This document shows positions 1 to 5,204 of a stretch of DNA of 5,323 nucleotides, one piece after another. Position 1 is the first letter of the stretch; each line of letters opens with the position of its first letter. Both the position numbers and the translations under genes were made by a program. The notes under the pieces were generated by a model that searched no databases, was not told where the DNA came from, and saw nothing but the letters and a program-made list of their open reading frames with translations. The stretch is taken from positions 1 through 5,323 of the forward strand of contig JAGDCQ010000007.1 of NCBI GenBank assembly GCA_017958465.1, read 5' to 3'. Source of the DNA: Lachnospiraceae bacterium. Its GTDB lineage: Bacteria > Bacillota > Clostridia > Lachnospirales > Lachnospiraceae.

Positions 1-276
1 CACCTCTTTTATGCGGACTTCGACTTCGACCTTGTCGTCCTTTATTTTTTCAAACTCCGATATCCTGTGAAAATACAGCTTTCTATTGGCATTATCAAAG
101 GGTTTTCCGTTGTTCGCCGACAGTTCCGTTACCGTAAGGCACAAAAAGATCACCAGAGCGCATACGCCGAAATTAGACCAGAAACTGCTGAATATCTGCT
201 TTCTTAAGCCTCTGCGCACCAGCCGCCTTACTATGGATGTCACTTTTTTTCTCTGTTTAGTCTGATTTGATGACAT
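1..276 (-). CDS. Sensor histidine kinase, N-terminal part (cut by window edge)
   Basis: This is a 92-codon open frame that reads off the left edge. It starts at the ATG at 276-274, 20 bp inside the end of the response regulator gene and in a different frame, which suggests translational coupling. The visible protein begins MSSNQTKQRK. It has a very basic juxtamembrane stretch (residues 8-27, many K and R), then one hydrophobic segment at about 32-52 (FWSNFGVCALVIFLCLTV), then the start of a charged extracytoplasmic region. That is the usual N-terminus of a membrane sensor kinase with its first transmembrane helix. The kinase core (HAMP, H-box, ATPase) lies outside the window, so the assignment rests on position directly after an OmpR-type regulator plus this topology. 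A GGGGTG about 8 nt upstream could be a weak ribosome binding site. The stimulus cannot be predicted. The alternative is another membrane protein co-expressed with the regulator. Confidence 0.75.
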   Translation of the reverse strand, partial: MSSNQTKQRKKVTSIVRRLVRRGLRKQIFSSFWSNFGVCALVIFLCLTVTELSANNGKPFDNANRKLYFHRISEFEKIKDDKVEVEVRIKEV

Positions 277-961
277 AACCTACACCCCGCACGGTCTGAA
301 TTATCTTCACACCGAATGCATCGTCTATTTTTGACCTCAGGTATCTGACGTAAACATCAACGATGTTGGTCTCCCCAAGGTAGTCATACCCGCAGACCTG
401 CTCGAGCAGCGTATCCCGGGAAAGCACAATATCCATGTTCTTGAGCAGGATCCTTAGCATCGTAAACTCGCGGTTTGTAAGCTCTATGGAGTGACCGTCG
501 TATTTTACGTCATGTTTCTTTTCGTTGAGCACCAGGCCTTTGTATCGGTAAACGCCTTCTTCGTCCTGGTCGGCGGCTCCCTGTTCAACTTTTGCGGTAT
601 GCCCGTAAAGTTTTAGCGCCACACGGATGCGCGCAAGGAGCTCCTCTATCGCAAAGGGCTTTGTGATGTAGTCAACTGCGCCCGCATCAAGCCCTGAAAC
701 CTTATCCATTACCGCATCCCTGGCTGTCAGCAGGATCACGGGAGTATCCTTTTCAGCCTTTAAGCGCCTTAAGACCTCTAACCCGTTGATCCCGGGAAGC
801 ATAATATCAAGGAGGATCAGGTTGTAGTCGTTTGAAAGCGCCATTTCAAGCGCTGTCCGGCCATCACCCGCTTTGCTCACTTCGTACCCTTCATGCTTTA
901 ATTCCAGCTCCGTGAAGCGCGCAAGCTGTTCCTCGTCTTCTACAATAAGAATGTGTGACAT
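257..961 (-). CDS. OmpR/PhoB-family two-component response regulator
   Basis: This is a 234-residue DNA-binding response regulator, the normal length for the family. The receiver domain (about 1-120) starts MSHILIVEDEE. It shows the acidic pocket (E8, D9), the phosphoacceptor D52 in LLDIMLPG, T79 in LLTAR, Y98, and K101 in TKPF. The C-terminal winged-helix domain (about 135-234) shows ELTNREFTMLRILL, the VDVYVRYLRSKID recognition-helix region and the closing TVRGVGYVI wing. I chose the start at 961 because GGAGGG lies 7 nt upstream; an upstream in-frame start at 1012 would add 17 unrelated residues and has no such site. The next gene is a partial sensor kinase that overlaps it by 20 bp, its likely phosphodonor. 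A UBA-like membrane protein precedes it by 122 bp. The usual GADDY motif reads GAVDY here, a mild deviation. The regulon is unknown, but phased repeats upstream of the operon are a candidate target. Confidence 0.96.
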   Translation of the reverse strand: MSHILIVEDEEQLARFTELELKHEGYEVSKAGDGRTALEMALSNDYNLILLDIMLPGINGLEVLRRLKAEKDTPVILLTARDAVMDKVSGLDAGAVDYITKPFAIEELLARIRVALKLYGHTAKVEQGAADQDEEGVYRYKGLVLNEKKHDVKYDGHSIELTNREFTMLRILLKNMDIVLSRDTLLEQVCGYDYLGETNIVDVYVRYLRSKIDDAFGVKIIQTVRGVGYVIKSD

Positions 962-968
962 TGTGTTT

Positions 969-974
969 CCCTCC
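969..974 (-). promoter_or_regulatory. Ribosome binding site of the response regulator
   Basis: On the minus strand this reads GGAGGG, with 7 nt to the ATG at 961-959. It is what favours that start over the longer in-frame start at 1012. Confidence 0.85.
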
Positions 975-990
975 GGGATGTGTGTATTTT

Positions 991-1003
991 CCGCGTTTCG
1001 CGG
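991..1003 (-). repeat. Small hairpin in the leader of the response regulator
   Basis: This is a perfect CCGCG-AAA-CGCGG inverted repeat in the 122-bp gap between the UBA-like gene and the regulator, about 17 nt before the regulator's ribosome binding site. An overlapping alternative pairing (GCGTTT at about 1010-1015 with AAACGC) would exclude it. No U-run follows in the direction of transcription, so it is not a terminator. It might affect mRNA stability or translation, but that is inference. Confidence 0.45.
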
Positions 1004-1023
1004 GACTTTCAAAAACGCATCTT

Positions 1024-1046
1024 GGCGGGCGCCTTTAGCTCCCGCC
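1024..1046 (-). terminator. Possible weak intercistronic terminator or attenuator
   Basis: GGCGGG and CCCGCC arms (6 bp) enclose an 11-nt loop that can add a short inner GC pair. On the minus strand TTTTT follows only after about 8 nt, so it would be a poor intrinsic terminator. It lies between the UBA-like gene and the response regulator and could reduce read-through between them. It could equally be an mRNA-processing or stability hairpin. Confidence 0.35.
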
Positions 1047-1083
1047 TGATACGTTTTGAGATTGAGATAGGTATCTATATGAA

Positions 1084-1611
1084 TTATCTGTTGTCCTTGT
1101 TGCCGTTGAAAGCATCCTTGATGGAGCCTGCAGCTTCTTCACAGGAGTTCATTACCTTGTTGGCGGTATCCATCTTGTCTGGTCCCACAAATGTGAAGCC
1201 GCAGCCGCAGAACAGACCGATGATGAAGAGAACTATGCAGATGGACCAGAATGCAAGGAGAAGGATGATCATAAGCCAGATCGGAACCTCGATAAGCTTG
1301 CTGCCGTCTCTTCTGGTGATCCTGAAGTGGTTCTCATCACTCTTCTTTAAGAGGTCACGAACCTTATCGCCAAAGGTCCTGCCGTCTTTTCCGGCGTTGC
1401 TGCGGGTGGTGTTCTGCTCGTAGGAGAAGTCGTTCTTCTGCTCGTAAGTTGTGGAGTAGCTGCTGCCGGAGCCGTTTGTCTTGCCCTGTCTCTCAAGGTA
1501 GATCATTGCGTCGAGCATATCCCAGTTCGTTGCTTCAAGAGCTGCCTTTGCTTCTTCAAATGATACATGTGCGCGTTCGGTGAGTTTTTCAACCTTTTCG
1601 AAGTTATCCAT
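1084..1611 (-). CDS. UBA-like domain membrane protein (DUF4342-type)
   Basis: This gene encodes a 175-residue protein with three parts. Residues 1-44 form a UBA-like three-helix domain, with EKVEKLTERAHVSFEEAKAAL followed by NWDMLDAMIYLE; this pattern matches the DUF4342 family of Clostridia. Residues 45-105 are a polar, Ser/Gly/Gln-rich linker ending in a basic stretch (FRITRRDG). At about 109-142 is a long hydrophobic segment (VPIWLMIILLLAFWSIC and onward) with a CGCG run, long enough for one tilted helix or a tight hairpin. A short charged tail follows. I chose the ATG at 1611 over the one four codons earlier because GGATGG lies 8 nt before it, whereas purines directly abut the earlier ATG. 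It is the first gene of the apparent operon with the regulator and kinase. No biochemical role is established by the sequence; a membrane-associated adaptor or envelope-stress component is plausible but inferred. Confidence 0.85.
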   Translation of the reverse strand: MDNFEKVEKLTERAHVSFEEAKAALEATNWDMLDAMIYLERQGKTNGSGSSYSTTYEQKNDFSYEQNTTRSNAGKDGRTFGDKVRDLLKKSDENHFRITRRDGSKLIEVPIWLMIILLLAFWSICIVLFIIGLFCGCGFTFVGPDKMDTANKVMNSCEEAAGSIKDAFNGNKDNR

Positions 1612-1619
1612 AATATAAT

Positions 1620-1625
1620 CCATCC
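1620..1625 (-). promoter_or_regulatory. Ribosome binding site choosing the UBA-like gene start
   Basis: GGATGG on the minus strand lies 8 nt before the ATG at 1611-1609. It overlaps the alternative upstream ATG (1623-1621), whose purine tract has no spacing. This favours the shorter protein. Confidence 0.55.
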
Positions 1626-1716
1626 TTTCATGATGTAAGAGAAGCTTTGCTCCTCTTTTGTCTTGGCGTTCACCGCCTGTGTGTTGTCAAGGTGTTGTGT
1701 TCCTTTGACGATACCC

Positions 1717-1745
1717 ACTATAACAGGACAAAATTAAACTGTCTT
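1717..1745 (-). promoter_or_regulatory. Promoter of the UBA-like/regulator/kinase operon
   Basis: On the minus strand there is a TATAGT -10 at 1722-1717 preceded by TG one base upstream (extended -10). A 17-bp spacer separates it from AAGACA at 1745-1740, which matches TTGACA at four of six positions. Transcription would begin near 1710, giving a leader of about 100 nt before the ATG at 1611. The weak -35 with phased repeats directly upstream is what an activator-dependent promoter looks like, but activation is inferred. Confidence 0.6.
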
Positions 1746-1755
1746 GTATGAAAGA

Positions 1756-1794
1756 TTAAAACTTCATTAAGAATCACTTAAGCATTTAATAAGT
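1756..1794. promoter_or_regulatory. Four TTAAnn boxes at 11-bp spacing, candidate operator
   Basis: Hexamers TTAAAA (1756), TTAAGA (1767), TTAAGC (1778) and ATAAGT (1789) recur exactly every 11 bp. A further TTAAAC sits in phase at 1734, inside the promoter spacer, while the intermediate position at 1745 is not conserved. OmpR/PhoB-family regulators, including Bacillus PhoP and CtrA (TTAA-N7-TTAA), bind direct repeats with this one-turn period. The array begins about 10 bp upstream of the -35 of the minus-strand promoter, whose operon encodes an OmpR-family regulator. Autoregulation is therefore a reasonable inference. The same bases include an inverted repeat, TTAAG-N5-CTTAA, and the tract is AT-rich, so an UP element or a dimeric repressor site remain alternatives. 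Confidence 0.5.
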
Positions 1795-1867
1795 TTTGGA
1801 GCACCAAAAAAGCCTTTTTTGCATCTGTAAATACGGGAAAATGCACCCTGACGCCCCTTGTATTTCG

Positions 1868-1906
1868 TTGACAAAATGAAAAATCCGAGTATAATATATG
1901 TATAAT
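1868..1906 (+). promoter_or_regulatory. Consensus promoter of the HD-GYP gene
   Basis: A perfect TTGACA (1868-1873) is followed after 16 bp by a perfect TATAAT (1890-1895). A second TATAAT lies at 1901-1906, too far from the -35 to pair with it. The start of transcription would be near 1902, giving a leader of about 54 nt. This predicts strong vegetative (sigma-A type) expression. The rest of the 256-bp gap between the divergent promoters and genes shows only AT-rich sequence and a short A6-GCC-T6 dyad at 1806-1820. Confidence 0.85.
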
Positions 1907-1945
1907 CACTTTAGTCGATTAAATTATTTTCCGTCAATTTGTTCT

Positions 1946-1952
1946 AGGAGGT
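1946..1952 (+). promoter_or_regulatory. Ribosome binding site of the HD-GYP gene
   Basis: AGGAGGT is a full anti-Shine-Dalgarno match but sits unusually close, 3-4 nt before the ATG at 1956. A second in-frame ATG at 1965 would be about 13 nt away. Neither spacing is ideal, so the start is ambiguous by three codons. Confidence 0.8.
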
Positions 1953-1955
1953 CAA

Positions 1956-3053
1956 ATGGCAGACATGAAAACCGTAAAATTGTTTACAAACCAGCTCGCA
2001 CCGGGAATGGTGGTTGCGGAAGATGTCTTTTCCTATAACCAGCAGCTTATTGCAAGCGCGGGAACAACAATTGACGACAAACTTATAACCCGCTTCAAAT
2101 TTTACTCTATAAATGCTGTTTCCATCCGTGTTGAGGAGGATGTTACAGCCTCTCCGGAAGCTCCCATCGGTCCTTCCGAGACAGGCAACTCCGATATTGT
2201 CCGCAACACGCCTGAGTTCCAGTATTACAAGAACGCAATGCCCAAATCCGTTAAATCCCTGCAAAAGGAGTTCCACTCCATTGTTACGGGAAATGTTCCG
2301 GATCAGGCCGTTCTCCTTGAATCCGTACAGGGTATGCTCCAGCAGTCCCGCAACGGCATCCATGTTTTCGACATGATCCACTGCCTGCGCGATTACAGCG
2401 ACGAGACTTACGCTCACTGCCTTAATGTTTCCCTTATCTGCTATGTTCTCGGAAACTGGCTTGGTTACTCAAAGGTCGACCTTGAGATCCTTACCTTGAG
2501 CGGCCTTCTCCACGATATCGGAAAATCCGTTATCCCTCAGGAGATCCTTACAAAGCCCGCGGCTTTAAGTGCCGACGAATACAGCAAAGTCAAGACTCAC
2601 GCCGTTCGCGGTTACGACATCCTGCGTCCGCAGCCCATCGACAACCGCATCAAGCTTTCCGCAATGATGCACCACGAGCGCTGCGACGGCACCGGCTACC
2701 CCATGAACCTCAAAGGCAACCAGATCGAGCCTTTCGCAAAGATCGTAGCGATCGCCGACGTTTACGAGGCTATGACCGCTGCCCGTACTTACCGTGCTCC
2801 CATCTGTCCGTTCGATGTTATCCATCTCTTCGAGACAGAAGGCCTTGCGCAGTTTGATACTCACTTCCTTATGTGCTTCCTCGAGCACCTGAACCTTACC
2901 TACATCAACAGCCGCGTACGCTTAAGCGACGGCTCCGAAGGCAAGATAGTGATGATGAACCGCTTCGCGCTCTCCCGTCCTATTGTCAAGGTCGGCAGAC
3001 GCTACATCGACCTCTCTCTCGAGAGCAAGATCAACATCGACGCGCTTCTGTAA
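1956..3053 (+). CDS. HD-GYP domain protein, probable cyclic-di-GMP phosphodiesterase
   Basis: This is a 365-residue soluble protein with no membrane segment. Residues 1-60 are the N-terminal module common in Firmicute HD-GYP proteins (LAPGMVVAEDV, then AGTTIDD). A variable linker covers 61-90. The HD-GYP domain covers about 135-315: E150 and H154, H186-D187 in GLLHDIGKSVIP, H215 in KTHAVRGY, H239-H240 then D244 and GTGYP (245-249), and D268 in IVAIADVYEAMT. All recognisable metal-binding and signature residues are present, so it should be active. Known family members hydrolyse cyclic di-GMP to pGpG or GMP. The C-terminal tail (315-365) has the VRLSDGSEGKIV and RPIVKV pattern often appended to clostridial members. 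It is transcribed alone, from a consensus promoter to tandem terminators. With no receiver or sensor domain visible, how its activity is controlled is unclear; the terminal modules may sense or dimerise. Confidence 0.93.
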   Translation: MADMKTVKLFTNQLAPGMVVAEDVFSYNQQLIASAGTTIDDKLITRFKFYSINAVSIRVEEDVTASPEAPIGPSETGNSDIVRNTPEFQYYKNAMPKSVKSLQKEFHSIVTGNVPDQAVLLESVQGMLQQSRNGIHVFDMIHCLRDYSDETYAHCLNVSLICYVLGNWLGYSKVDLEILTLSGLLHDIGKSVIPQEILTKPAALSADEYSKVKTHAVRGYDILRPQPIDNRIKLSAMMHHERCDGTGYPMNLKGNQIEPFAKIVAIADVYEAMTAARTYRAPICPFDVIHLFETEGLAQFDTHFLMCFLEHLNLTYINSRVRLSDGSEGKIVMMNRFALSRPIVKVGRRYIDLSLESKINIDALL

Positions 3054-3065
3054 AGCATATTACAG

Positions 3066-3095
3066 GCCCCCGTTCCGTGCGGGGGCTTTTGTTTT
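3066..3095 (+). terminator. Intrinsic terminator of the HD-GYP gene
   Basis: A 7-bp stem GCCCCCG/CGGGGGC (3066-3072 with 3080-3086) has a 7-nt loop and is followed by TTTTGTTTT. It lies 12 bp after the stop codon. The opposite strand has no U-run after the stem, so it acts in the plus direction only. Confidence 0.92.
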
Positions 3096-3110
3096 CCCTA
3101 TATTGTCGAA

Positions 3111-3156
3111 AACCCAACAGCCCGGGCAGCGCCCTTGAACTGTTGGGTTGTTTTTT
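3111..3156. terminator. Bidirectional terminator between HD-GYP gene and murA
   Basis: AACCCAACAG (3111-3120) pairs perfectly with CTGTTGGGTT (3140-3149), a 10-bp stem. The 19-nt loop contains its own GGGC-AGC-GCCC hairpin. On the plus strand a T6 run follows (3151-3156); on the minus strand the stem ends in GGGTTTTC, giving a short U-run. It thus backs up the first terminator and, 25 bp after the murA stop, probably ends murA too. The U-run is better in the plus direction. Confidence 0.85.
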
Positions 3157-3173
3157 CCTATTCTTTGGGCTTC

Positions 3174-4472
3174 TCAGGCAGTCTTAAGCTTGAACTTCTT
3201 CACAGCTCTGTCGTTGCCCTGCTCAACCTTGGTCATTACTGCGCCAAGTTCCATCATCTTCTTTTCGAAATCCTCGTAGCCACGCTCGATATACTCGATC
3301 TGCTCTACTATTGTGTAGCCTTCCGCGGCAAGTCCCGCGATAACAAGCGCTGCACCTGCCCTTAAGTCCGGAGCGGAAACGGAAGCGCCCGTAAGCTCCT
3401 TAGGCCCCTTAACGACTGCTGTGTTGCCCTCTACCTGGATATCTGCGCCCATCTTTGCAAGCTCATCAACATATTTGAAGCGGCTCTCGAAAACGCTCTC
3501 CGTTACTACGCTTGTGCCTGCACATGTAGTAAGGACGGTAGTTATCTGCGGCTGCATATCTGTCGGGAAACCGGGATAAGGGAAAGTCTTAACGTTTGCG
3601 GCATTAAGCTCTTTTCCGGCTCTTACGCGTACTGAATCCCCGCTCTCCTCGATCTCTGCGCCCATCTCGATAAGCTTTGCCGAGATCACTTCAAGGTGCT
3701 TGGGGATAACATTCTTTATGATAACGTCGCCATGTGTCATGGCTGCTGCCATCATAAACGTTCCGGCCTCGATCTGGTCCGGGATTATGGAATATGTGGT
3801 ACCGTGGAGAGTCTCCACGCCTTTGATCCTTATAACGTCCGTACCTGCGCCTTTGATGTTGGCACCCATGCTGTTAAGGAAGTTTGCAACATCTACTACG
3901 TGAGGCTCCTTTGCAGGGTTCTCGATCACGGTCTGGCCCGTAGCCAAAACGCTTGCAAGCATGATGTTGATGGTTGCGCCAACGCTGCTGATGTCGAGAT
4001 AGATATGATTACCCGTGAGCTTTTCAGCGCGCGCGTAAACAAGACCATGCTTTTTCTCGGTGGTGGCACCAAGAGCCTGGAACCCTTTTTCATGTTGATC
4101 GATGGGACGGCTTCCGATATTGCAGCCGCCGGGAAGAGCTACCTCGGCTTCGTGGTATTTCCCGAGCAGTGCGCCGATGAGATAATACGAACCGCGGATC
4201 TTTCTGATCGCGTCCGAATCGGCACGGAAAGAAGTGATCTTTGTAGCGTTGATCTTAACAGTATGACGGTCTATCCTCTGGACCCTTACTCCCAATTCTG
4301 TAAGGGCTTCGAGTAAAACATTGATGTCTCTGACATCGGGTAAGTTTTCTATGGTAACGGAATCGTCAGCCATGATAGAAGCTGCGATGATGCCAAGTGC
4401 GGCATTTTTGGCCCCTCCGATGCTTACTTCACCTGTAAGCGGAGTGCCTCCCTTGATTACATATTGATTCAT
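3174..4472 (-). CDS. murA: UDP-N-acetylglucosamine 1-carboxyvinyltransferase
   Basis: MurA transfers enolpyruvate from phosphoenolpyruvate to UDP-GlcNAc, the first committed cytoplasmic step of peptidoglycan synthesis. The 432-residue protein is full length and carries the family landmarks: K22-N23 in GGAKNAALG, the catalytic loop PGGCNIGSRPIDQH with C117 (equivalent to E. coli C115), D305 in FPTDMQ, R331 in ESRFKYV, R371 in DLRAGAAL and R397 in IERGYE. Having Cys rather than Asp in the loop predicts the usual fosfomycin-sensitive type. Firmicutes often carry two paralogues (MurA/MurZ), and I cannot tell which this is. The start MNQYVIKGG aligns with the family start. It is a single-gene unit with its own strong promoter and converges on the HD-GYP gene. 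No normally spaced ribosome binding site precedes it; a hairpin stands there instead. The C-terminus runs about 13 residues past the E. coli end. Confidence 0.98.
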   Translation of the reverse strand: MNQYVIKGGTPLTGEVSIGGAKNAALGIIAASIMADDSVTIENLPDVRDINVLLEALTELGVRVQRIDRHTVKINATKITSFRADSDAIRKIRGSYYLIGALLGKYHEAEVALPGGCNIGSRPIDQHEKGFQALGATTEKKHGLVYARAEKLTGNHIYLDISSVGATINIMLASVLATGQTVIENPAKEPHVVDVANFLNSMGANIKGAGTDVIRIKGVETLHGTTYSIIPDQIEAGTFMMAAAMTHGDVIIKNVIPKHLEVISAKLIEMGAEIEESGDSVRVRAGKELNAANVKTFPYPGFPTDMQPQITTVLTTCAGTSVVTESVFESRFKYVDELAKMGADIQVEGNTAVVKGPKELTGASVSAPDLRAGAALVIAGLAAEGYTIVEQIEYIERGYEDFEKKMMELGAVMTKVEQGNDRAVKKFKLKTA

Positions 4473-4482
4473 TTTATGTGAT

Positions 4483-4504
4483 GCCGGAAAACCGGCTGTC
4501 CTTT
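4483..4504 (-). promoter_or_regulatory. Hairpin between a distant AAAGGA and the murA start
   Basis: On the minus strand, AAAGGA (4504-4499) is followed by a perfect GCCGG-TTTT-CCGGC hairpin (4496-4483) and then ten bases (ATCACATAAA) before the ATG. In linear distance the purine motif is 26 nt from the start, too far to work. With the hairpin folded out, the effective gap is about 12 nt. Nothing closer resembles a Shine-Dalgarno sequence. The sequence is clear; the bridging role is inference, by analogy with phage T4 gene 25. Confidence 0.5.
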
Positions 4505-4546
4505 CGCGTTAGTGTCAAAACATTCCAATACACCTTTACAGTTAGC

Positions 4547-4575
4547 ATTATAACAATCTGTCTATATTTTGTAAA
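4547..4575 (-). promoter_or_regulatory. murA promoter
   Basis: On the minus strand TTTACA (4575-4570), a 17-bp spacer and a perfect TATAAT (4552-4547) are seen, with TG one base before the -10 (extended -10). Transcription should start near 4540, giving a leader of about 68 nt that contains the hairpin before murA. Confidence 0.88.
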
Positions 4576-4577
4576 CC

Positions 4578-4603
4578 ATTTATTTAATTTTCATTAAATA
4601 AAT
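4578..4603. repeat. Perfect 11-bp AT inverted repeat upstream of the murA -35
   Basis: ATTTATTTAAT (4578-4588) and ATTAAATAAAT (4593-4603) are exact inverted copies around a 4-base centre (TTTC). The dyad begins 3 bp upstream of the -35 hexamer. It has no GC pairs, so it is not a terminator. It could be a regulator-binding dyad or simply an UP element that raises murA transcription. The rest of the 305-bp gap between the two divergent genes (4605-4715) is GC-richer, with one small CGGG-TTCT-CCCG hairpin and no convincing gene. Confidence 0.6.
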
Positions 4604-4715
4604 TTTCAGACCGCCCAAGGAGCGGGTTCTAAGCCGGGGAGCTTCTTGTCCGGTGCGGGTTCTCCCGTCTCGCACTTTCCTTCTGAATGGCTGTCCTTCT
4701 GTCCGGCTGTTCTTC

Positions 4716-4744
4716 TTGCAAACCGTGTTTTAATCTGCTATACT
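4716..4744 (+). promoter_or_regulatory. Promoter of the Ig-like domain gene
   Basis: TTGCAA (4716-4721), a 17-bp spacer and TATACT (4739-4744) make a good vegetative-type promoter. Transcription would start near 4751, about 27 nt before the ATG. Because it begins inside the longer open frame, it supports the start at 4778. Confidence 0.75.
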
Positions 4745-4777
4745 GTAGAAAAACCAAGGTTGGCACGGAGGCTTAAT

Positions 4778-5122
4778 ATGCCAAGCAATTACATAGAAAT
4801 CCTTTCTGTTTCTCCGGGATCGGAAGGTAAAGTAAAACAGGAGCTAAAGTTCAAGACCGGCAAATTTGTTTGGCGCGTCAAGTTCACTGCGCCCTTAAAC
4901 CCTGCCACAGTCAATAACAACAACCTCTACGTTACCGATTCAAACGGCAACCTCTTAGATACCATCATCCGTTACGACGCCGAAAAGAAATGCATAGATA
5001 TAGAGCCCGCCGGCCTCTACATCCCCCTGGAAACCTACACCCTGAACGTCACAAAACGGGTAGAATCCCAAGGCGGCCAAAAACTCAAAGAAGAAGTACA
5101 GATAAGATTTAACATGACATAA
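4778..5122 (+). CDS. Stand-alone Big_5 / SbsA-like Ig domain protein
   Basis: This is a 114-residue protein that is essentially one beta-rich domain. From about residue 30 it follows the Big_5 (SbsA Ig-like) pattern: VKFTAPLNPATVN (34-46), YVTDSNGN (51-58), a hydrophobic/charged alternation through IDIEP, then YTLNVTKRVESQGGQKL (87-103) and a final strand VQIRFNMT. Such domains normally occur as repeats in secreted or surface proteins. Here there is no signal peptide, transmembrane helix or sorting signal; the N-terminus is MPSNYIEILSVSPGSEG. I chose the ATG at 4778 because GGAGG lies 6 nt upstream and the promoter sits within the longer frame that begins at 4646. It is monocistronic, divergent from murA, and ends at a strong terminator. 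Function is unknown. The family match comes from recognised motifs only and would need a profile search to be firm. Confidence 0.85.
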   Translation: MPSNYIEILSVSPGSEGKVKQELKFKTGKFVWRVKFTAPLNPATVNNNNLYVTDSNGNLLDTIIRYDAEKKCIDIEPAGLYIPLETYTLNVTKRVESQGGQKLKEEVQIRFNMT

Positions 5123-5155
5123 AGCAAAACCGCTGCCCGCACAAAGGGAAAAAAC

Positions 5156-5199
5156 AAAAGGCTTCTGAAAGCTTGCTTTCAAGAAGCCTTTTATTTTTT
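5156..5199 (+). terminator. Intrinsic terminator of the Ig-like domain gene
   Basis: AAAAGGCTTCT (5156-5166) pairs with AGAAGCCTTTT (5182-5192). The stem continues through GAAAG/CTTTC with one bulged A (5181) around a CTTG loop. The T-rich tail TTTTATTTTTT follows. The A-run on the left arm would also allow some termination in the minus direction. Confidence 0.93.
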
Positions 5200-5204
5200 G
5201 CCTA

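Noticed and set aside
1503..1718. Minus-strand open frame of 71 codons upstream of and overlapping the UBA-like gene
   Set aside because: Its GTG start falls in the predicted -10 element, and its second half overlaps the better supported UBA-like gene in another frame. No ribosome binding site or recognisable domain.
1806..1820. A6-GCC-T6 dyad as a terminator
   Set aside because: The stem is only six A-T pairs, too weak, and it lies between divergent promoters where no transcript needs ending.
1944..2417. Minus-strand frame of 157 codons opposite the HD-GYP gene
   Set aside because: Shadow of the HD-GYP coding sequence; no motifs, promoter or ribosome binding site.
3696..4316. Plus-strand frame of 206 codons opposite murA
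   Set aside because: Antisense shadow of a clear MurA with all catalytic residues; the translation resembles no family.
4605..4735. GC-richer leader-like segment considered as a structured RNA (SRP-, 6S- or riboswitch-like) or a minus-strand peptide
   Set aside because: Only one small hairpin (CGGG-TTCT-CCCG) and a repeated GTCCGG were found. No conserved RNA motif was recognised, and the minus-strand frame has no start codon.
4646..4777. 44-residue N-terminal extension of the Ig-like protein as a possible signal peptide
   Set aside because: The stretch contains the promoter (4716-4744), has no suitable ribosome binding site, and the residues do not form a signal peptide. GGAGG at 4767-4771 supports the start at 4778.
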